From: Roseibium aquae
GTDB lineage: Bacteria > Pseudomonadota > Alphaproteobacteria > Rhizobiales > Stappiaceae
Direction of reading: 5' to 3'
Length of the DNA stretch: 64,000 bases
Assembly: GCF_008711285.1 (NCBI RefSeq)
Contig: NZ_VXDC01000001.1
Coordinates: 558,001 to 622,000, forward strand
Of the stretch, positions 50,542-63,167 are shown piece by piece. The translations under genes and the position numbers were made by a program. The notes under the pieces were generated by a model. It was not told where the DNA came from, did not search any database, and saw only the letters and a program-made list of their open reading frames with translations. Every line of letters starts with the position of its first letter. Position 1 is the stretch's first letter.

Positions 50542-51441
50542 GTGAGGAAGAAAACCTTGTTTCGACGCTGTTTGAATATCACCGCCGCACTGTTGCTGTG
50601 CCTTGCCGTTGCCGCGTGTCAGACGGCGCCGCAGACCACAGGCCCGGCCACCGCCGGACGGGCGCAGGTTCAGCCAGTCTCTGCCGTGCCCGTGGCCTAT
50701 GCGCCGGCGGAAACCGGCGTGCACCGCGGGTTTTCCGCGCTTGTCATCGACGGGGCAACCGGCGCCGAACTTTATGCGGTCGATGCGGACGAGCCGCGGT
50801 TTCCCGCTTCGCTCACAAAGATGATGACGCTCTACCTGTTGTTCGAGGAGGTCGCCAACGGACGCTTTGGGCTCACGACGCCGCTTGAGGTGTCCGGCAA
50901 CGCAGCCGCCCAGCCACCGTCGAAGATCGGCGTGCAAGCGGGAAGCACGATCACCGTCGAGCAAGCGGCGCGGGCCCTGGCCGTGCGATCAGCCAACGAC
51001 GTCGCCGTTGTAGTGGCGGAAAACATCGCCGGAAGCGAGGCCGCCTTCGCCCGCCGCATGTCGGACAAGGCCCGGCAACTCGGCCTGTCGCGCACCCGCT
51101 TTGTGAATTCGAGCGGATTGACGGATCCGGCCCAGGTCACAACGGCCCGCGACATGGCCAAGCTCGGCCAGGCCCTCACGCGGCGCTTTCCGCAATACGC
51201 GGGCTACTACCGGGCGCAATCCTTTACCTACAACGGCCGCAATTTCCGGGCGACCAACAATCTGCTCGGCAAGGTGCCGGGCGTGGACGGGTTGAAAACG
51301 GGATACCTCAGAATGTCGGGCTACAATCTCGTCGCCACGTCCCGCCGGGGGCAGAAACGGCTCGTGGTGGTCGTCATTGGCGGTGCGAGCGAGCAGGCAA
51401 GGGATGCCGAGGTTGCCCGTCTGATCGACGCATTCTCCTGA
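50542..51441 (+). CDS. D-alanyl-D-alanine carboxypeptidase (S11), lipoprotein
   Basis: The protein has 299 residues from a GTG at 50542. The lipobox LAVAAC near residue 26 predicts a lipoprotein, unusual for this family, which more often uses a C-terminal amphipathic anchor. The catalytic trio is complete: SLTK, SAN and KTG (DGLKTGY). It trims the terminal D-Ala of peptidoglycan stem peptides. The usual C-terminal PBP5 beta domain is absent, since the protein ends soon after the KTG region. Confidence 0.92.
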   Translation: MRKKTLFRRCLNITAALLLCLAVAACQTAPQTTGPATAGRAQVQPVSAVPVAYAPAETGVHRGFSALVIDGATGAELYAVDADEPRFPASLTKMMTLYLLFEEVANGRFGLTTPLEVSGNAAAQPPSKIGVQAGSTITVEQAARALAVRSANDVAVVVAENIAGSEAAFARRMSDKARQLGLSRTRFVNSSGLTDPAQVTTARDMAKLGQALTRRFPQYAGYYRAQSFTYNGRNFRATNNLLGKVPGVDGLKTGYLRMSGYNLVATSRRGQKRLVVVVIGGASEQARDAEVARLIDAFS

Positions 51442-51455
51442 CCGGCCGGCAGCGC

Positions 51456-52649
51456 TTAGCCGTATTGCCGAGCCGGTGCGCCCTCGATCGGACTATGCGG
51501 TCCGCAATTCGGCAGCCGGGCCAGCGAGACACGGTTCCGGCCGGTGTGCTTGCACTGATACAGGCTTTCGTCGACCGTTCGCATCACCGTGTCGGCGGTC
51601 AGCCCCTCGCCAATGCCATGGATGACGCCAGCCGACAGGGTGATCCGGAAATCGGGCGGTGCGAAGTCGAAAATGTGGCCGCAAACCAGCCCGCGGATCC
51701 GTTCGGCGATCTTCACGGCGCCCAGCTCGGACACCCGCGGCATGAGCACCGCGAATTCCTCGCCGCCCAGCCGGGCGAAACAATCGTCGCCACGCAGATT
51801 GTTCTGGATGAGGGCCGCGACCTCCTGCAGGGCTTCATCCCCGGCGACATGGCCGAACCTGTCGTTCACGGTCTTGAAGTGATCGATGTCGAACTGCACC
51901 ACGGCAAAGGGCAAGTTCCTTTGCGTCAGAACATGGACCAACTGCCGCTCGAACTCGCGCCGGTTGAAAATGCCGGTCAGGGGGTCCCGGCGGGCGGCGT
52001 CGCGATGCTCCTCAGTCTTGCGTTCGAATGACAGGCAGAGCGCGAAGGCACCCGCGAGCGCCACGAACACCAGGCTGGTGAAGAGGTGGGTGGTGAGAAC
52101 GAGATCCGTCCGCAGGCCCGTGGCCTCCGCCGGATCGAGCAGCAGGCCATGCCCCGTGCGGATCAGGCCTTCCACGGCCATCAGAGAAAAGGCGCCGATC
52201 AGACCGTAGGCTGAAAACAGCTTCTGCCGGGCAAGATCCCAATATGTCCACACCGCGCTGAGGGCCAGGGCGGTGACGAGCAGATTGGTTGCCAGATACA
52301 TCAGCCGGTAATCGGCCAAAACGATCGCGGGCAGGGCGACAACCCCAAGCGCTGTGGCAGGCCCCCAGAAATAGGACTGCTCGACGGGTAGATCTGCAAC
52401 CTGCCGGGCGCCTTGGACATGGTAAGCGAAGCCGAGAACGATCAGCATGTTCGGGATGAGAATGGCGATCGCGGGCGGGACGCTGGTTTCAAAGGCGAAA
52501 CAGGCAATGGCGGCGGCCAGTAGCGCGTTGGCGCGGGCCCAGCTGTTCCAGCTTGGCTGACCGGGCAGCCGTTTTGCCAACGTGAAAAAACACGAAGCAA
52601 ACACGAAAAGCAGAACCAGATTTGCCGCCAGAAGCGTCAAGGTATCCAT
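51456..52649 (-). CDS. Membrane diguanylate cyclase (GGEEF)
   Basis: The protein has 397 residues. Seven or so membrane helices (about 5-210) form an integral sensor without a periplasmic domain, followed by a GGDEF domain (about 215-385). The active motif reads GGEEF and is preceded, five residues earlier, by RGDD, an intact RxxD inhibitory site. So it should be an active, product-inhibited cyclase. It is convergent with the carboxypeptidase gene (14 bp). Confidence 0.93.
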   Translation of the reverse strand: MDTLTLLAANLVLLFVFASCFFTLAKRLPGQPSWNSWARANALLAAAIACFAFETSVPPAIAILIPNMLIVLGFAYHVQGARQVADLPVEQSYFWGPATALGVVALPAIVLADYRLMYLATNLLVTALALSAVWTYWDLARQKLFSAYGLIGAFSLMAVEGLIRTGHGLLLDPAEATGLRTDLVLTTHLFTSLVFVALAGAFALCLSFERKTEEHRDAARRDPLTGIFNRREFERQLVHVLTQRNLPFAVVQFDIDHFKTVNDRFGHVAGDEALQEVAALIQNNLRGDDCFARLGGEEFAVLMPRVSELGAVKIAERIRGLVCGHIFDFAPPDFRITLSAGVIHGIGEGLTADTVMRTVDESLYQCKHTGRNRVSLARLPNCGPHSPIEGAPARQYG

Positions 52650-52923
52650 TCATCCGCACCCGAATTGCCGGCCGGTCCGGCGATGGTGTCCTGACTACCT
52701 GAAAGACAATTCCACCCTGTTAGGGAAACGGCGAAAATTTGAGGCAAATGGAAAGAGAAAAGCGGGTTTGTGGATTCAAAAAACTGAATTCACTTGGAAA
52801 TCGCGATCTTTCCGTCCTGTTGAAAAACAGCGGCCGAGACAAGGGCGGTATCACGGTGTGGATCCCCGCATAAAGCGGGGATGACGGCTGGGGGACCGGG
52901 ATGACGGGTGGGGGAGATGAAGG
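52650..52923. other. Intergenic region with a REP-like palindrome
   Basis: The region holds an AT-richer part (about 52690-52800) and, at 52862-52882, a hairpin (ATCCCCGC / GCGGGGAT, 5-nt loop). It is followed by a G-rich segment repeated loosely (ATGACGGCTGGGGGA, ATGACGGGTGGGGGA). It looks like a dispersed palindromic element of the kind seen in many alphaproteobacteria. No gene is visible. Confidence 0.55.
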
Positions 52924-52924
52924 G

Positions 52925-55174
<2,250 letters not shown>

Positions 55175-55200
55175 GTTTGAACTGCCAAAAAATGTACCGT

Positions 55201-55210
55201 ACCGTACGGT
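55201..55210. promoter_or_regulatory. TetR operator candidate
   Basis: ACCGTACGGT is a perfect 10-bp palindrome preceded by one extra TACCGT half-site. It lies between the divergent TetR and GNAT-NUDIX genes, a typical location and type for TetR-family operators. Confidence 0.7.
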
Positions 55211-55344
55211 TCTATCTTGTTTTGGACGAACTCACGTCCCGGGTCAAGCGGAAACTTTGGCGATCTTATCGTGGTGGCCGACGGCGGGTCCGTGGTGCGG
55301 CGGCCGTCATGTTCAGGTCACGATGCCCGGCTAGCTCTCGTTTC

Positions 55345-56529
55345 ATGATCTCGAATGAATGGATATTGGGCGTCCGGCTGCGGCGCGCTGCGGCGGTTGA
55401 TGCTCCGGTCCTCGCGGCGTTGATGCATCGCGCAAAATCCGCTTGGGGAAATGCGAAGCATCAGGAGCGACCGATCGGCAAGCAGGATGGGATGACCGCG
55501 CGCCAGATCGGCGATCAGCATGTTCTCGTGGCCGAGCGCGACGGGGCGCCTGTCGGCTATCTGGCGGCCGAAAAGCAGGATGAGGACACGCTTCTCGTGG
55601 AGCATCTGTTTGTTTGCCCGGGGTCCTGGGGAAAAGGGGTCGGCCGGCTGTTGCTGACACGGGCTCAAGACCATGCCCGCGGTCTGGGACTCGGCCGGCT
55701 GCGCCTTCAAGGCGATGTACCGGCACAGGCGTTTTTCGAAAGCCAGGGGTTTGAACCGGTGGGTGCGAAGCCCAGCAAATTGTTGCCGGGACAATCGGTT
55801 CCGCGACTGGAAAAGACACTGGGGCAGGCCGTTTATGCCCTCAAACGCATCTCATTGGCGAAAACGGAAAGACCCTGGGCGTTCGAAGCCGCAAACGCTG
55901 CGGAAATCGATGCCTATTTTGCAGGTCTCCAGAAACAGAATCCGGCGCTCTGGAACGGCCGTACCCTGAAGCTGGTCGCCTTTTCGTTCGAGGATGGCGT
56001 GTTCACCGGAACGTGCGCGGAAACATCCTTTGCCGCGTTCCTGGCCTGGCGGGACTGGGGCGCGCCGGACTTGAGCAGCCGCAATCTGTTCGGGTCTGCC
56101 GTGATCCGGTCGCGTGATGGGGCCCTGCTATACGGCCGGATGTCCGCGAGCACCGCAAATCCGGGACTGATCTATCCGCCGGGTGGCGGACTGGATCTTG
56201 ATGACGTGCGGCCCGACGGGTCGATCGATATCGAGAGGTCGCTCCTGCGCGAGTTGGCCGAAGAAACGGGGCTTGCCGCGGCGGAGGTGTCTCCCGGCGA
56301 CGCCTACATTGTCTTTGACGGTCCGAGGATTGCCTGCGCCAGAGTGTTGAATGTCGATGCGGACGCGGTTCCGCTGCGCGAGCGGATCATGCGGTTTTCG
56401 ATATCGACACATGAGCAGGAACTGAGCGAGGTGCGTATCATGCGGCATCCCCGTGACCTTCAAGATCGCGATGTGGTCCCGTTTGCGCGGGTTTTGGGGG
56501 AAGCTCTTTTGAAACAGCAAAACCTGTAA
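55345..56529 (+). CDS. GNAT acetyltransferase-NUDIX hydrolase fusion
   Basis: The protein has 394 residues from the ATG at 55345; the frame runs back to 55159 and ATG 55309 is possible. Residues 1-165 are a GNAT domain with the acetyl-CoA motif VCPGSWGKGVGRLLLTRAQ. Residues about 210-390 are a NUDIX domain: GLIYPPGGGLDLDD and RSLLRELAEETGL hold the metal-binding REUxEExG. The first Glu of the NUDIX box is replaced and the box has an insert. The substrate is unknown. It may couple acylation with hydrolysis of a nucleotide derivative. Divergent from the TetR gene, with a shared operator. Confidence 0.82.
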   Translation: MISNEWILGVRLRRAAAVDAPVLAALMHRAKSAWGNAKHQERPIGKQDGMTARQIGDQHVLVAERDGAPVGYLAAEKQDEDTLLVEHLFVCPGSWGKGVGRLLLTRAQDHARGLGLGRLRLQGDVPAQAFFESQGFEPVGAKPSKLLPGQSVPRLEKTLGQAVYALKRISLAKTERPWAFEAANAAEIDAYFAGLQKQNPALWNGRTLKLVAFSFEDGVFTGTCAETSFAAFLAWRDWGAPDLSSRNLFGSAVIRSRDGALLYGRMSASTANPGLIYPPGGGLDLDDVRPDGSIDIERSLLRELAEETGLAAAEVSPGDAYIVFDGPRIACARVLNVDADAVPLRERIMRFSISTHEQELSEVRIMRHPRDLQDRDVVPFARVLGEALLKQQNL

Positions 56530-56640
56530 ATCGGTTGTTGACCATGTTGCGGATTTGCAGGCTGGCGGCTACGCGACTTCCGTGCAACAGTCCGCCCGGT
56601 TTTGCCGGGCTGTCGGCAACGCAAAGAGGAGACCGCCTTA

Positions 56641-57552
56641 ATGGGCCGCCGCTACGCCATTCTTGACGTTTTCACGAACAAGCCGCTGACCGGAAACCCC
56701 TTGGCGGTGGTGCTGGATTCGGAGGGGCTGGATGACGGGCAGATGCAAGCCATCGCAGGCGAGTTCAACCTCTCGGAGACGGTTTTCGTCCTGCCGCCGG
56801 AAAACCCCGGGCATTCGGCCAATGTGCGGATCTTCACCCCCAAGGTCGAGTTGCCGTTTGCCGGCCATCCCACGGTTGGAACCGCGATTTTGCTGGCGCA
56901 CGAGCGATTCGGCGATGTCGATGGGGATCAGGATGCCGTCGTCGTCTTGAAACAGCAGATCGGTATCGTGCGCTGTGCCGTGGTGCTCAAGCCGCATGCA
57001 GCGGCCTTTGCCGAGTTCGATGTGCCCAGGTTGCCCGAACCGGCGGGGCCGACCCACAACAATGAACTGATCGCGGAGGCGCTCGGCCTCGATCCGGCCG
57101 ATATCGGCTTCGAGAATCACGATCCGTCCCGCTTCAAGGTCGGATCGCCGTTCAATTTCGTGCCGGTCCGCAATCTCGATGCCCTGGCCCGCGCCAAGCC
57201 GGTGATGTCGCGGTGGAAGGCCGGTTTCGGCCATGACAGTCACAACGATGCCTATGTCTACTGCCGGGAAACACGGTCCCGGGAAAGCGCGTTCCAGGCC
57301 CGCATGTTCGCGCCCGACATGGGCATAGCGGAGGATCCGGCCACCGGATCGGCGGCCGCGGCCTTTGCCGGAGTGGTGCATTTCTACGACGGCTTGACCT
57401 CGGGCACGCATCACATCCGGATCGAACAGGGCTTCGTGATGGGGCGGCCATCCCTGATCGATCTGGAGGTCGATATCGAACACGGCAAGATGCACGCCGT
57501 GCGGATCGGCGGTCAGGCCAAGCTGGTCGCGCGCGGCGAGTTGTTCGTTTGA
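56641..57552 (+). CDS. PhzF family isomerase-like protein
   Basis: The protein has 303 residues from the ATG at 56641 with GAGGAG upstream. It has two similar alpha/beta domains of the diaminopimelate epimerase fold. Family motifs are [15 protein letters not shown] near the start, NLSETVFV with the catalytic Glu, [17 protein letters not shown] and [12 protein letters not shown]. Family members catalyse isomerisation reactions on small acids, as in phenazine synthesis; no phenazine genes are present here. It is convergent with the small CxxCH gene. Confidence 0.9.
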   Translation: MGRRYAILDVFTNKPLTGNPLAVVLDSEGLDDGQMQAIAGEFNLSETVFVLPPENPGHSANVRIFTPKVELPFAGHPTVGTAILLAHERFGDVDGDQDAVVVLKQQIGIVRCAVVLKPHAAAFAEFDVPRLPEPAGPTHNNELIAEALGLDPADIGFENHDPSRFKVGSPFNFVPVRNLDALARAKPVMSRWKAGFGHDSHNDAYVYCRETRSRESAFQARMFAPDMGIAEDPATGSAAAAFAGVVHFYDGLTSGTHHIRIEQGFVMGRPSLIDLEVDIEHGKMHAVRIGGQAKLVARGELFV

Positions 57553-57586
57553 CCCAGGTCCGCCGCCCACGCGGAGGATCCAGGCT

Positions 57587-57772
57587 TCAATTCGGGCTTT
57601 CGGCGCTGGTGCGGTTGAAACGATCGCCATGGCAGGCTGCGCAGGTCGCCGCGGCTGTTTGGGCAAGCTGGCCATCTCCCCGCCATGCCACGACCAGCCC
57701 GTGATGGGCCGCGGCGAGCAAACCGAAGGTGCCAATCACCCCGACAGCGACGGCCAAAACGCGTTTTCGCAT
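57587..57772 (-). CDS. 61-residue exported protein with one CxxCH haem motif
   Basis: From an ATG at 57772 with a strong GGGAGAG ribosome site. A hydrophobic export segment (about 5-30) is followed by CAACH at residues 44-48 and only 13 more residues. A normal class I cytochrome needs about 80 residues and a Met ligand after the haem site; neither is present. So it is either a truncated relic, or a minimal haem-binding or haem-delivery peptide. The promoter faces the leuA leader region. Confidence 0.65.
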   Translation of the reverse strand: MRKRVLAVAVGVIGTFGLLAAAHHGLVVAWRGDGQLAQTAAATCAACHGDRFNRTSAESPN

Positions 57773-58240
57773 TTCGTCTCTCCCTTGAGCGTGCTGGTGA
57801 TTTCCCTCCGCCAGTGTGCCGCAACCAATCCTTGCGTGCAAATCCGAAGCGTTCGTGGACACGGGCCGGGAAGGCGCTCAAAAACACAGGATGCGCGGTT
57901 GCATAGCAGTGAAAGCTGATCTAAGAACAACAGTTAGTGACTGAGCACGCTCCCTGACGCAATGCCTTGCCCCGGGATGCATGGATAGGCCGAGATCTGA
58001 CAGATGAGCGCAGAGCGCCGCACCTTCAGCCTTCTCAACGACGCGCTTCCCCCGCGCGGCGGCCTTCTTCTAATCGGCAAACTCCTCCTTAGATGCCCCT
58101 GAGCGTCGGCTGATCCGTTGCACTTTTGAAGGACGGGCACTCAGGGGAGAAAAGCGCACCATCATCTTGACAGAACAAGATCGCTCGATGCCTTGGGACC
58201 GAACACAGTCCGGCTCGCGATAAAGGGTAAGGAAAAAGCC
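57773..58240. promoter_or_regulatory. Leader and control region of leuA
   Basis: This 468-bp region lies between the CxxCH gene and leuA. It holds the leader ORF at 58004 and two hairpins. CCCCTGAG (58096-58103) pairs with CTCAGGGG (58140-58147), starting right over the leader stop codon. ATCTTG / CAAGAT lies at 58164-58181. No T run follows either, so if it attenuates, termination may be Rho-dependent or the control may act on translation. Confidence 0.65.
58004..58102 (+). CDS. Leucine-rich leader peptide of leuA (attenuator type)
   Basis: The peptide has 32 residues and eight Leu besides an Ile. Two clusters, GGLLLIGKLLL, stand near the end (codons CTT CTT CTA ATC ... CTC CTC CTT at 58064-58090), and the stop overlaps the base of the first hairpin. 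Low leucyl-tRNA would stall the ribosome on these codons and change folding, as in classical leu attenuation. The ribosome site is weak. It is too short for normal gene calling and is probably unannotated. Confidence 0.72.
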   Translation: MSAERRTFSLLNDALPPRGGLLLIGKLLLRCP

Positions 58241-59791
<1,551 letters not shown>

Positions 59792-59810
59792 ATATTGCGG
59801 AAATGCAAAT

Positions 59811-59848
59811 CGACCGGGTGGCAGCATCCGCCGCCCGGTCGGCTTCAT
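59811..59848 (+). terminator. Hairpin terminator of leuA
   Basis: A 10-bp stem with one G-T pair (CGACCGGGTG / CGCCCGGTCG) and an 11-nt loop lies 19 bp past the leuA stop. Only a weak T-rich tail follows. Confidence 0.6.
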
Positions 59849-59965
59849 TGCGGCGTGGCAAAGCGGATCGACGCCGCTTATGCCTGAAGCGATCGGTAAG
59901 ACCGCGGGGCCACCGGAACGGTTTGGCTCGCTTGAACCGGCGACATTCGAAGGATCACTGGCACG

Positions 59966-61177
59966 TTGAAGCGGCTCGTCTTCTACTGTCCGGGCTACGA
60001 TCTGCGGCCCCTGCGCTCCAGCTTGCCGTTGATTGAGCGGGAGTTCGAAGCTTTTCTTGAAATCCGGAAACTCGCCGGCAGGCTGGAGGCTCCGGTCGAT
60101 GGCCTTGATCCGGGCCGTTCCACCGCGACCTGGGAGGGCCGCGTAAGCTGGCCGGGAGCGAAGGTTCACACCCGGTTTGTGCAGCTTGGATGGCGCGATG
60201 TTATCAAGCCGGATTTCGAGCGGTCGTGGCCACGGATGGCGGCGGATGCGATCAGCTCCTTCTGGCATTATGCCAAGGCTGGAGGATACCGGGCCGCGGT
60301 GAAAAGCAATTGGGCGCATGGGCTCTTTTGTCTATACCCGGAAATTGGCTTTGCATTGTGTCTTGCGCTCGGCATCGTCCCGCCATTGCTCCTAGCTGCG
60401 TTCCTTTTTGATCTTGATGGAGATGCGGGGCCTCAAGTGTCTTCGCAACTTCTGGCTCTTGCAGTGATCATCGGGGTGAGCACGCTTTGGATCGCCGGGC
60501 TCCACCGGTTCTTTTCCTGGTTGGAACCGCGGATTTATCTGCGCTACCTCATCAACAGCTGGCATTTCATGGCGCGTCTTGCCCGAAATGAACACGCCCA
60601 AATGCTTGACCGGATTGAAGAGTTCGCGGAACTGATCGTTGCGATGGAGGAAGAAGCGGGGCAGGACGAGGAACTCGTGTTCGTGTCCCATAGCTGCGGA
60701 ACCTTTGTCGCCATTTATGTTCTGGCGGGTGTTCTGCGCCGGCGGCCAGAGATTGGGCAGCGGCCCGGAGGCTTTGCCTTTGTAACACTCGGCCCGGCGT
60801 TTGAGTGTCTCGGTGGCTTTGGTTCGAAGGGAAGCTTCAGCGAAGCCATGTCGAAAGTTGCCTTGTCGGATGTCGACTGGACCGATGTCTATGCCCCGCA
60901 CGACCTCGTTTGCGGTGGCCGAACGGCACCGGTGGCACGATATGCAACGGCGATCACAGAGGCAGACATGCGGCGGGAGCCGAGAAGGTTCAGCGTTCGA
61001 GTACCTGATCGAATGACAAAGGAGTTGTTCCGGCATTTGCGCTATCGGTTTTTCGAGCTTCATTTCTGCTACTTTTTGTCTTCGATCCGCCCAGGCCTGT
61101 TTGATTTCTATCGGCTGACGCTCGGACCGAAACGGGCAAGCGCGCAACTTGAGGCTTGGTCGAGAGGAGAGGACTAG
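59966..61177 (+). CDS. Membrane-associated alpha/beta-hydrolase-like protein
   Basis: The protein has 403 residues from a TTG at 59966; no internal ATG fits the conserved start. The N-terminus KRLVFYCPGYDLRP is the first strand and oxyanion loop of an alpha/beta hydrolase. The nucleophile elbow is VSHSCGTF at about 240-247. Between them lie two hydrophobic helices (about 125-147 and 160-182), a transmembrane hairpin inserted into the catalytic domain. A possible acid and His come from DVYAPHDLVCGG. Likely a lipase or esterase held at the inner membrane. No named partner. Confidence 0.65.
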   Translation: MKRLVFYCPGYDLRPLRSSLPLIEREFEAFLEIRKLAGRLEAPVDGLDPGRSTATWEGRVSWPGAKVHTRFVQLGWRDVIKPDFERSWPRMAADAISSFWHYAKAGGYRAAVKSNWAHGLFCLYPEIGFALCLALGIVPPLLLAAFLFDLDGDAGPQVSSQLLALAVIIGVSTLWIAGLHRFFSWLEPRIYLRYLINSWHFMARLARNEHAQMLDRIEEFAELIVAMEEEAGQDEELVFVSHSCGTFVAIYVLAGVLRRRPEIGQRPGGFAFVTLGPAFECLGGFGSKGSFSEAMSKVALSDVDWTDVYAPHDLVCGGRTAPVARYATAITEADMRREPRRFSVRVPDRMTKELFRHLRYRFFELHFCYFLSSIRPGLFDFYRLTLGPKRASAQLEAWSRGED

Positions 61178-61449
61178 CCTCCGGGCTCACAGCCAGTGTC
61201 GGATGATCGCGGTGCGGCAGCTTGGTCGTCAGGCGCCTGGCTCCCTTGCGGGGGTTTGACCATGTCGCCGGCCCGGGTGTCGTGGCCTTCTCTGCAACGA
61301 ACCCGAAAACAGGCCGTGAGTTCGTCAAGGGTGCCTTGACCTTGAATGGGCATCGATCCGGTTAGCTGGCCCCAACCGGCGGCGTTGCGTCCGATTAGGA
61401 GCGGCGCCTCTTCTGCCCCGTCACATCGACTGAAACGGCGCGCGCTGCG
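61178..61449. other. 272-bp intergenic stretch
   Basis: It lies between two convergent genes. I see no gene, clear terminator or named repeat in it. Confidence 0.4.
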
Positions 61450-61992
61450 TTACGCCGTCAGCACATAGCTCTGCATCGAGGGACTGAGGATCTGAAACAC
61501 ATCGCAAGGCATCCCGCCAATCTGGCGGCTTTCGCGGAAATAGAAGCCTGCATCGAGCATAACCTCGCGCACCATCCGGTTGTCGGTCCGCACCACCGAG
61601 ACAAGATGCGAGAAGTAGGTGTTCTCGAAGAACCAGTCCACAAGATCCTGGCAAAGCTGGCCGGGCAGATTTGGAAACACCTCAAAGGTTTCGAGTGCGA
61701 GGCAGTAGTCGAGTTCGATCTCGGAAGTCTCTTCAAGGGCGGTGAACCCGGCCCAGCCGAAGAACCGGCCGTCCGGTCCGAGGACCTTCCATCTGGAAAA
61801 TCCGTGCCGTTGCTGATCGGCGATCGCCTGGTCGATAAAACCCGAAGCAGCCGCAGCCGACCACGTGTTGTTGTCGGACGATATGAAACGCGCGGCGCGC
61901 GGATCAGACCAAAGCTGCTGGACCTGTCCTAAATCATCGGCTTCGAAAGGTACGAGCCGCACTGGTCCACTGGTCAAGACTGTCTCTTGCAC
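61450..61992 (-). CDS. GNAT-family N-acetyltransferase
   Basis: The protein has 180 residues of the RimJ/RimL type. The start (SGPVRLVPFEADDLGQVQQL) and the RTDNRMVREVMLDAGF strand-helix are typical. The usual Q/RxxGxG/A loop is poorly conserved around FPNLPGQLCQDLVDWF, so acetyl-CoA binding may be altered. The substrate is unknown. It stands alone. Confidence 0.75.
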   Translation of the reverse strand: MQETVLTSGPVRLVPFEADDLGQVQQLWSDPRAARFISSDNNTWSAAAASGFIDQAIADQQRHGFSRWKVLGPDGRFFGWAGFTALEETSEIELDYCLALETFEVFPNLPGQLCQDLVDWFFENTYFSHLVSVVRTDNRMVREVMLDAGFYFRESRQIGGMPCDVFQILSPSMQSYVLTA

Positions 61993-62192
61993 CTCGGCCT
62001 CCCATGTTCTGGCGTTACCTTACCCATCTACGGGGAGGCCGCATGATCGCGGCCCAAATCTTTTGCAGATATCCCCATCCAGGGCTCAAGGCCTGAGAAC
62101 AGATCTTCCTGTCCGAAGCCGTTGCGCCCTTATACTTTCAGTATACACGAAATTGCGGGAAACAATTGTGAAATTATTTGCGCGTTGCAGCG

Positions 62193-63167
62193 TCATTCGT
62201 TTTGCGATGCAGTGTAAATGCAGAGGTTGAGGACGGGATCCTCGGTGGTCCATGTCTCAGGGTGCATCCGGTGCCACTGCGGCATCTGGTTGCGAAACCA
62301 GGTGTCCTGCCGCTTGGCATATTGGCGGGTGGCGACGGTGATGCGCTCATGCGTCTCTTCCTCGCTCGCCCGGCCTTCGATCATGTCCCTGATTTCCTTC
62401 ACCCCAATGGCCCGCATGGCCGGCAGGGCCGGGTCCAGCTTTCTGGCCAGAAGCCGGTCCACTTCCCGGCATCCTTCCGGTCCGGTCATCAGCTCTGCCC
62501 GGGCCGCGATCCGGGCGTGCAGCCAGGGGCGCGAGGGCGCGAGAACGAGCGGAACGCACCGCGCCAATGGCAGGAGCGGACGGGGTGTGGCCGTCGTCTG
62601 CCAGTCGGAGATCGGGCGCCCTGTCGACAGGACAACCTCCAAGGCGCGGGTCAGGCGCTGAAGATCGGCGAGCGTGTCCGCGCCGGACGGATCATGTTTT
62701 GCCAGCGCAGTGCGGACCGCGTCCGGTCCACCGTCCGCGGCCAGCTTCCGGCAGTCCGCCCGAATCGCCGGATCGATCTCCGGCATTTCGGCGAAACCTT
62801 CGGTGAGCGCTTTAAAGTAAAGGCCGGTCCCGCCGACCAGAATCGGCCGCCGGCCCTCCTGTTGGACGGCCTCCATGATGCGTTCGGCATCGCGCAACCA
62901 TGCGCCGGTCGAATAGCTTTGGTCAGCCGGAACCGTTCCGTAAAGCCGATGCGGGGCCCGGGCCATATCCGCGGGGGTGGGCCGGGCCGTGACCACGCAA
63001 AGGTCGCTGTAGACCTGCATGCTGTCGGCGTTGATCACGGTGCCGTGCAACAGTTCCGCCAGAGACACGGCCAATGCCGACTTGCCGCTCGCAGTCGGTC
63101 CGGCTATCAGGATGGGATCGAGGGCCGAAAGTGTTTGGTCGGTCAGGTGTCCCAGGGTTGCTTGCAT
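62193..63167 (-). CDS. miaA: tRNA dimethylallyltransferase MiaA
   Basis: The protein has 324 residues from the ATG at 63167 with AAGGAC upstream. The P loop is GPTASGKSALAV. Other hallmarks are INADSMQVYSDL and LVGGTGLYFKALTEG. It adds a dimethylallyl group to A37 of tRNAs reading UNN codons. The start codon overlaps the serB start on the other strand (shared CATG at 63165-63168), so the promoter of each gene must lie within the other coding region. Confidence 0.95.
   Translation of the reverse strand: MQATLGHLTDQTLSALDPILIAGPTASGKSALAVSLAELLHGTVINADSMQVYSDLCVVTARPTPADMARAPHRLYGTVPADQSYSTGAWLRDAERIMEAVQQEGRRPILVGGTGLYFKALTEGFAEMPEIDPAIRADCRKLAADGGPDAVRTALAKHDPSGADTLADLQRLTRALEVVLSTGRPISDWQTTATPRPLLPLARCVPLVLAPSRPWLHARIAARAELMTGPEGCREVDRLLARKLDPALPAMRAIGVKEIRDMIEGRASEEETHERITVATRQYAKRQDTWFRNQMPQWHRMHPETWTTEDPVLNLCIYTASQNE

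Noticed and set aside
61178..61449. Possible insertion-sequence remnant
   Set aside because: No transposase-like protein or terminal inverted repeats could be found by eye.
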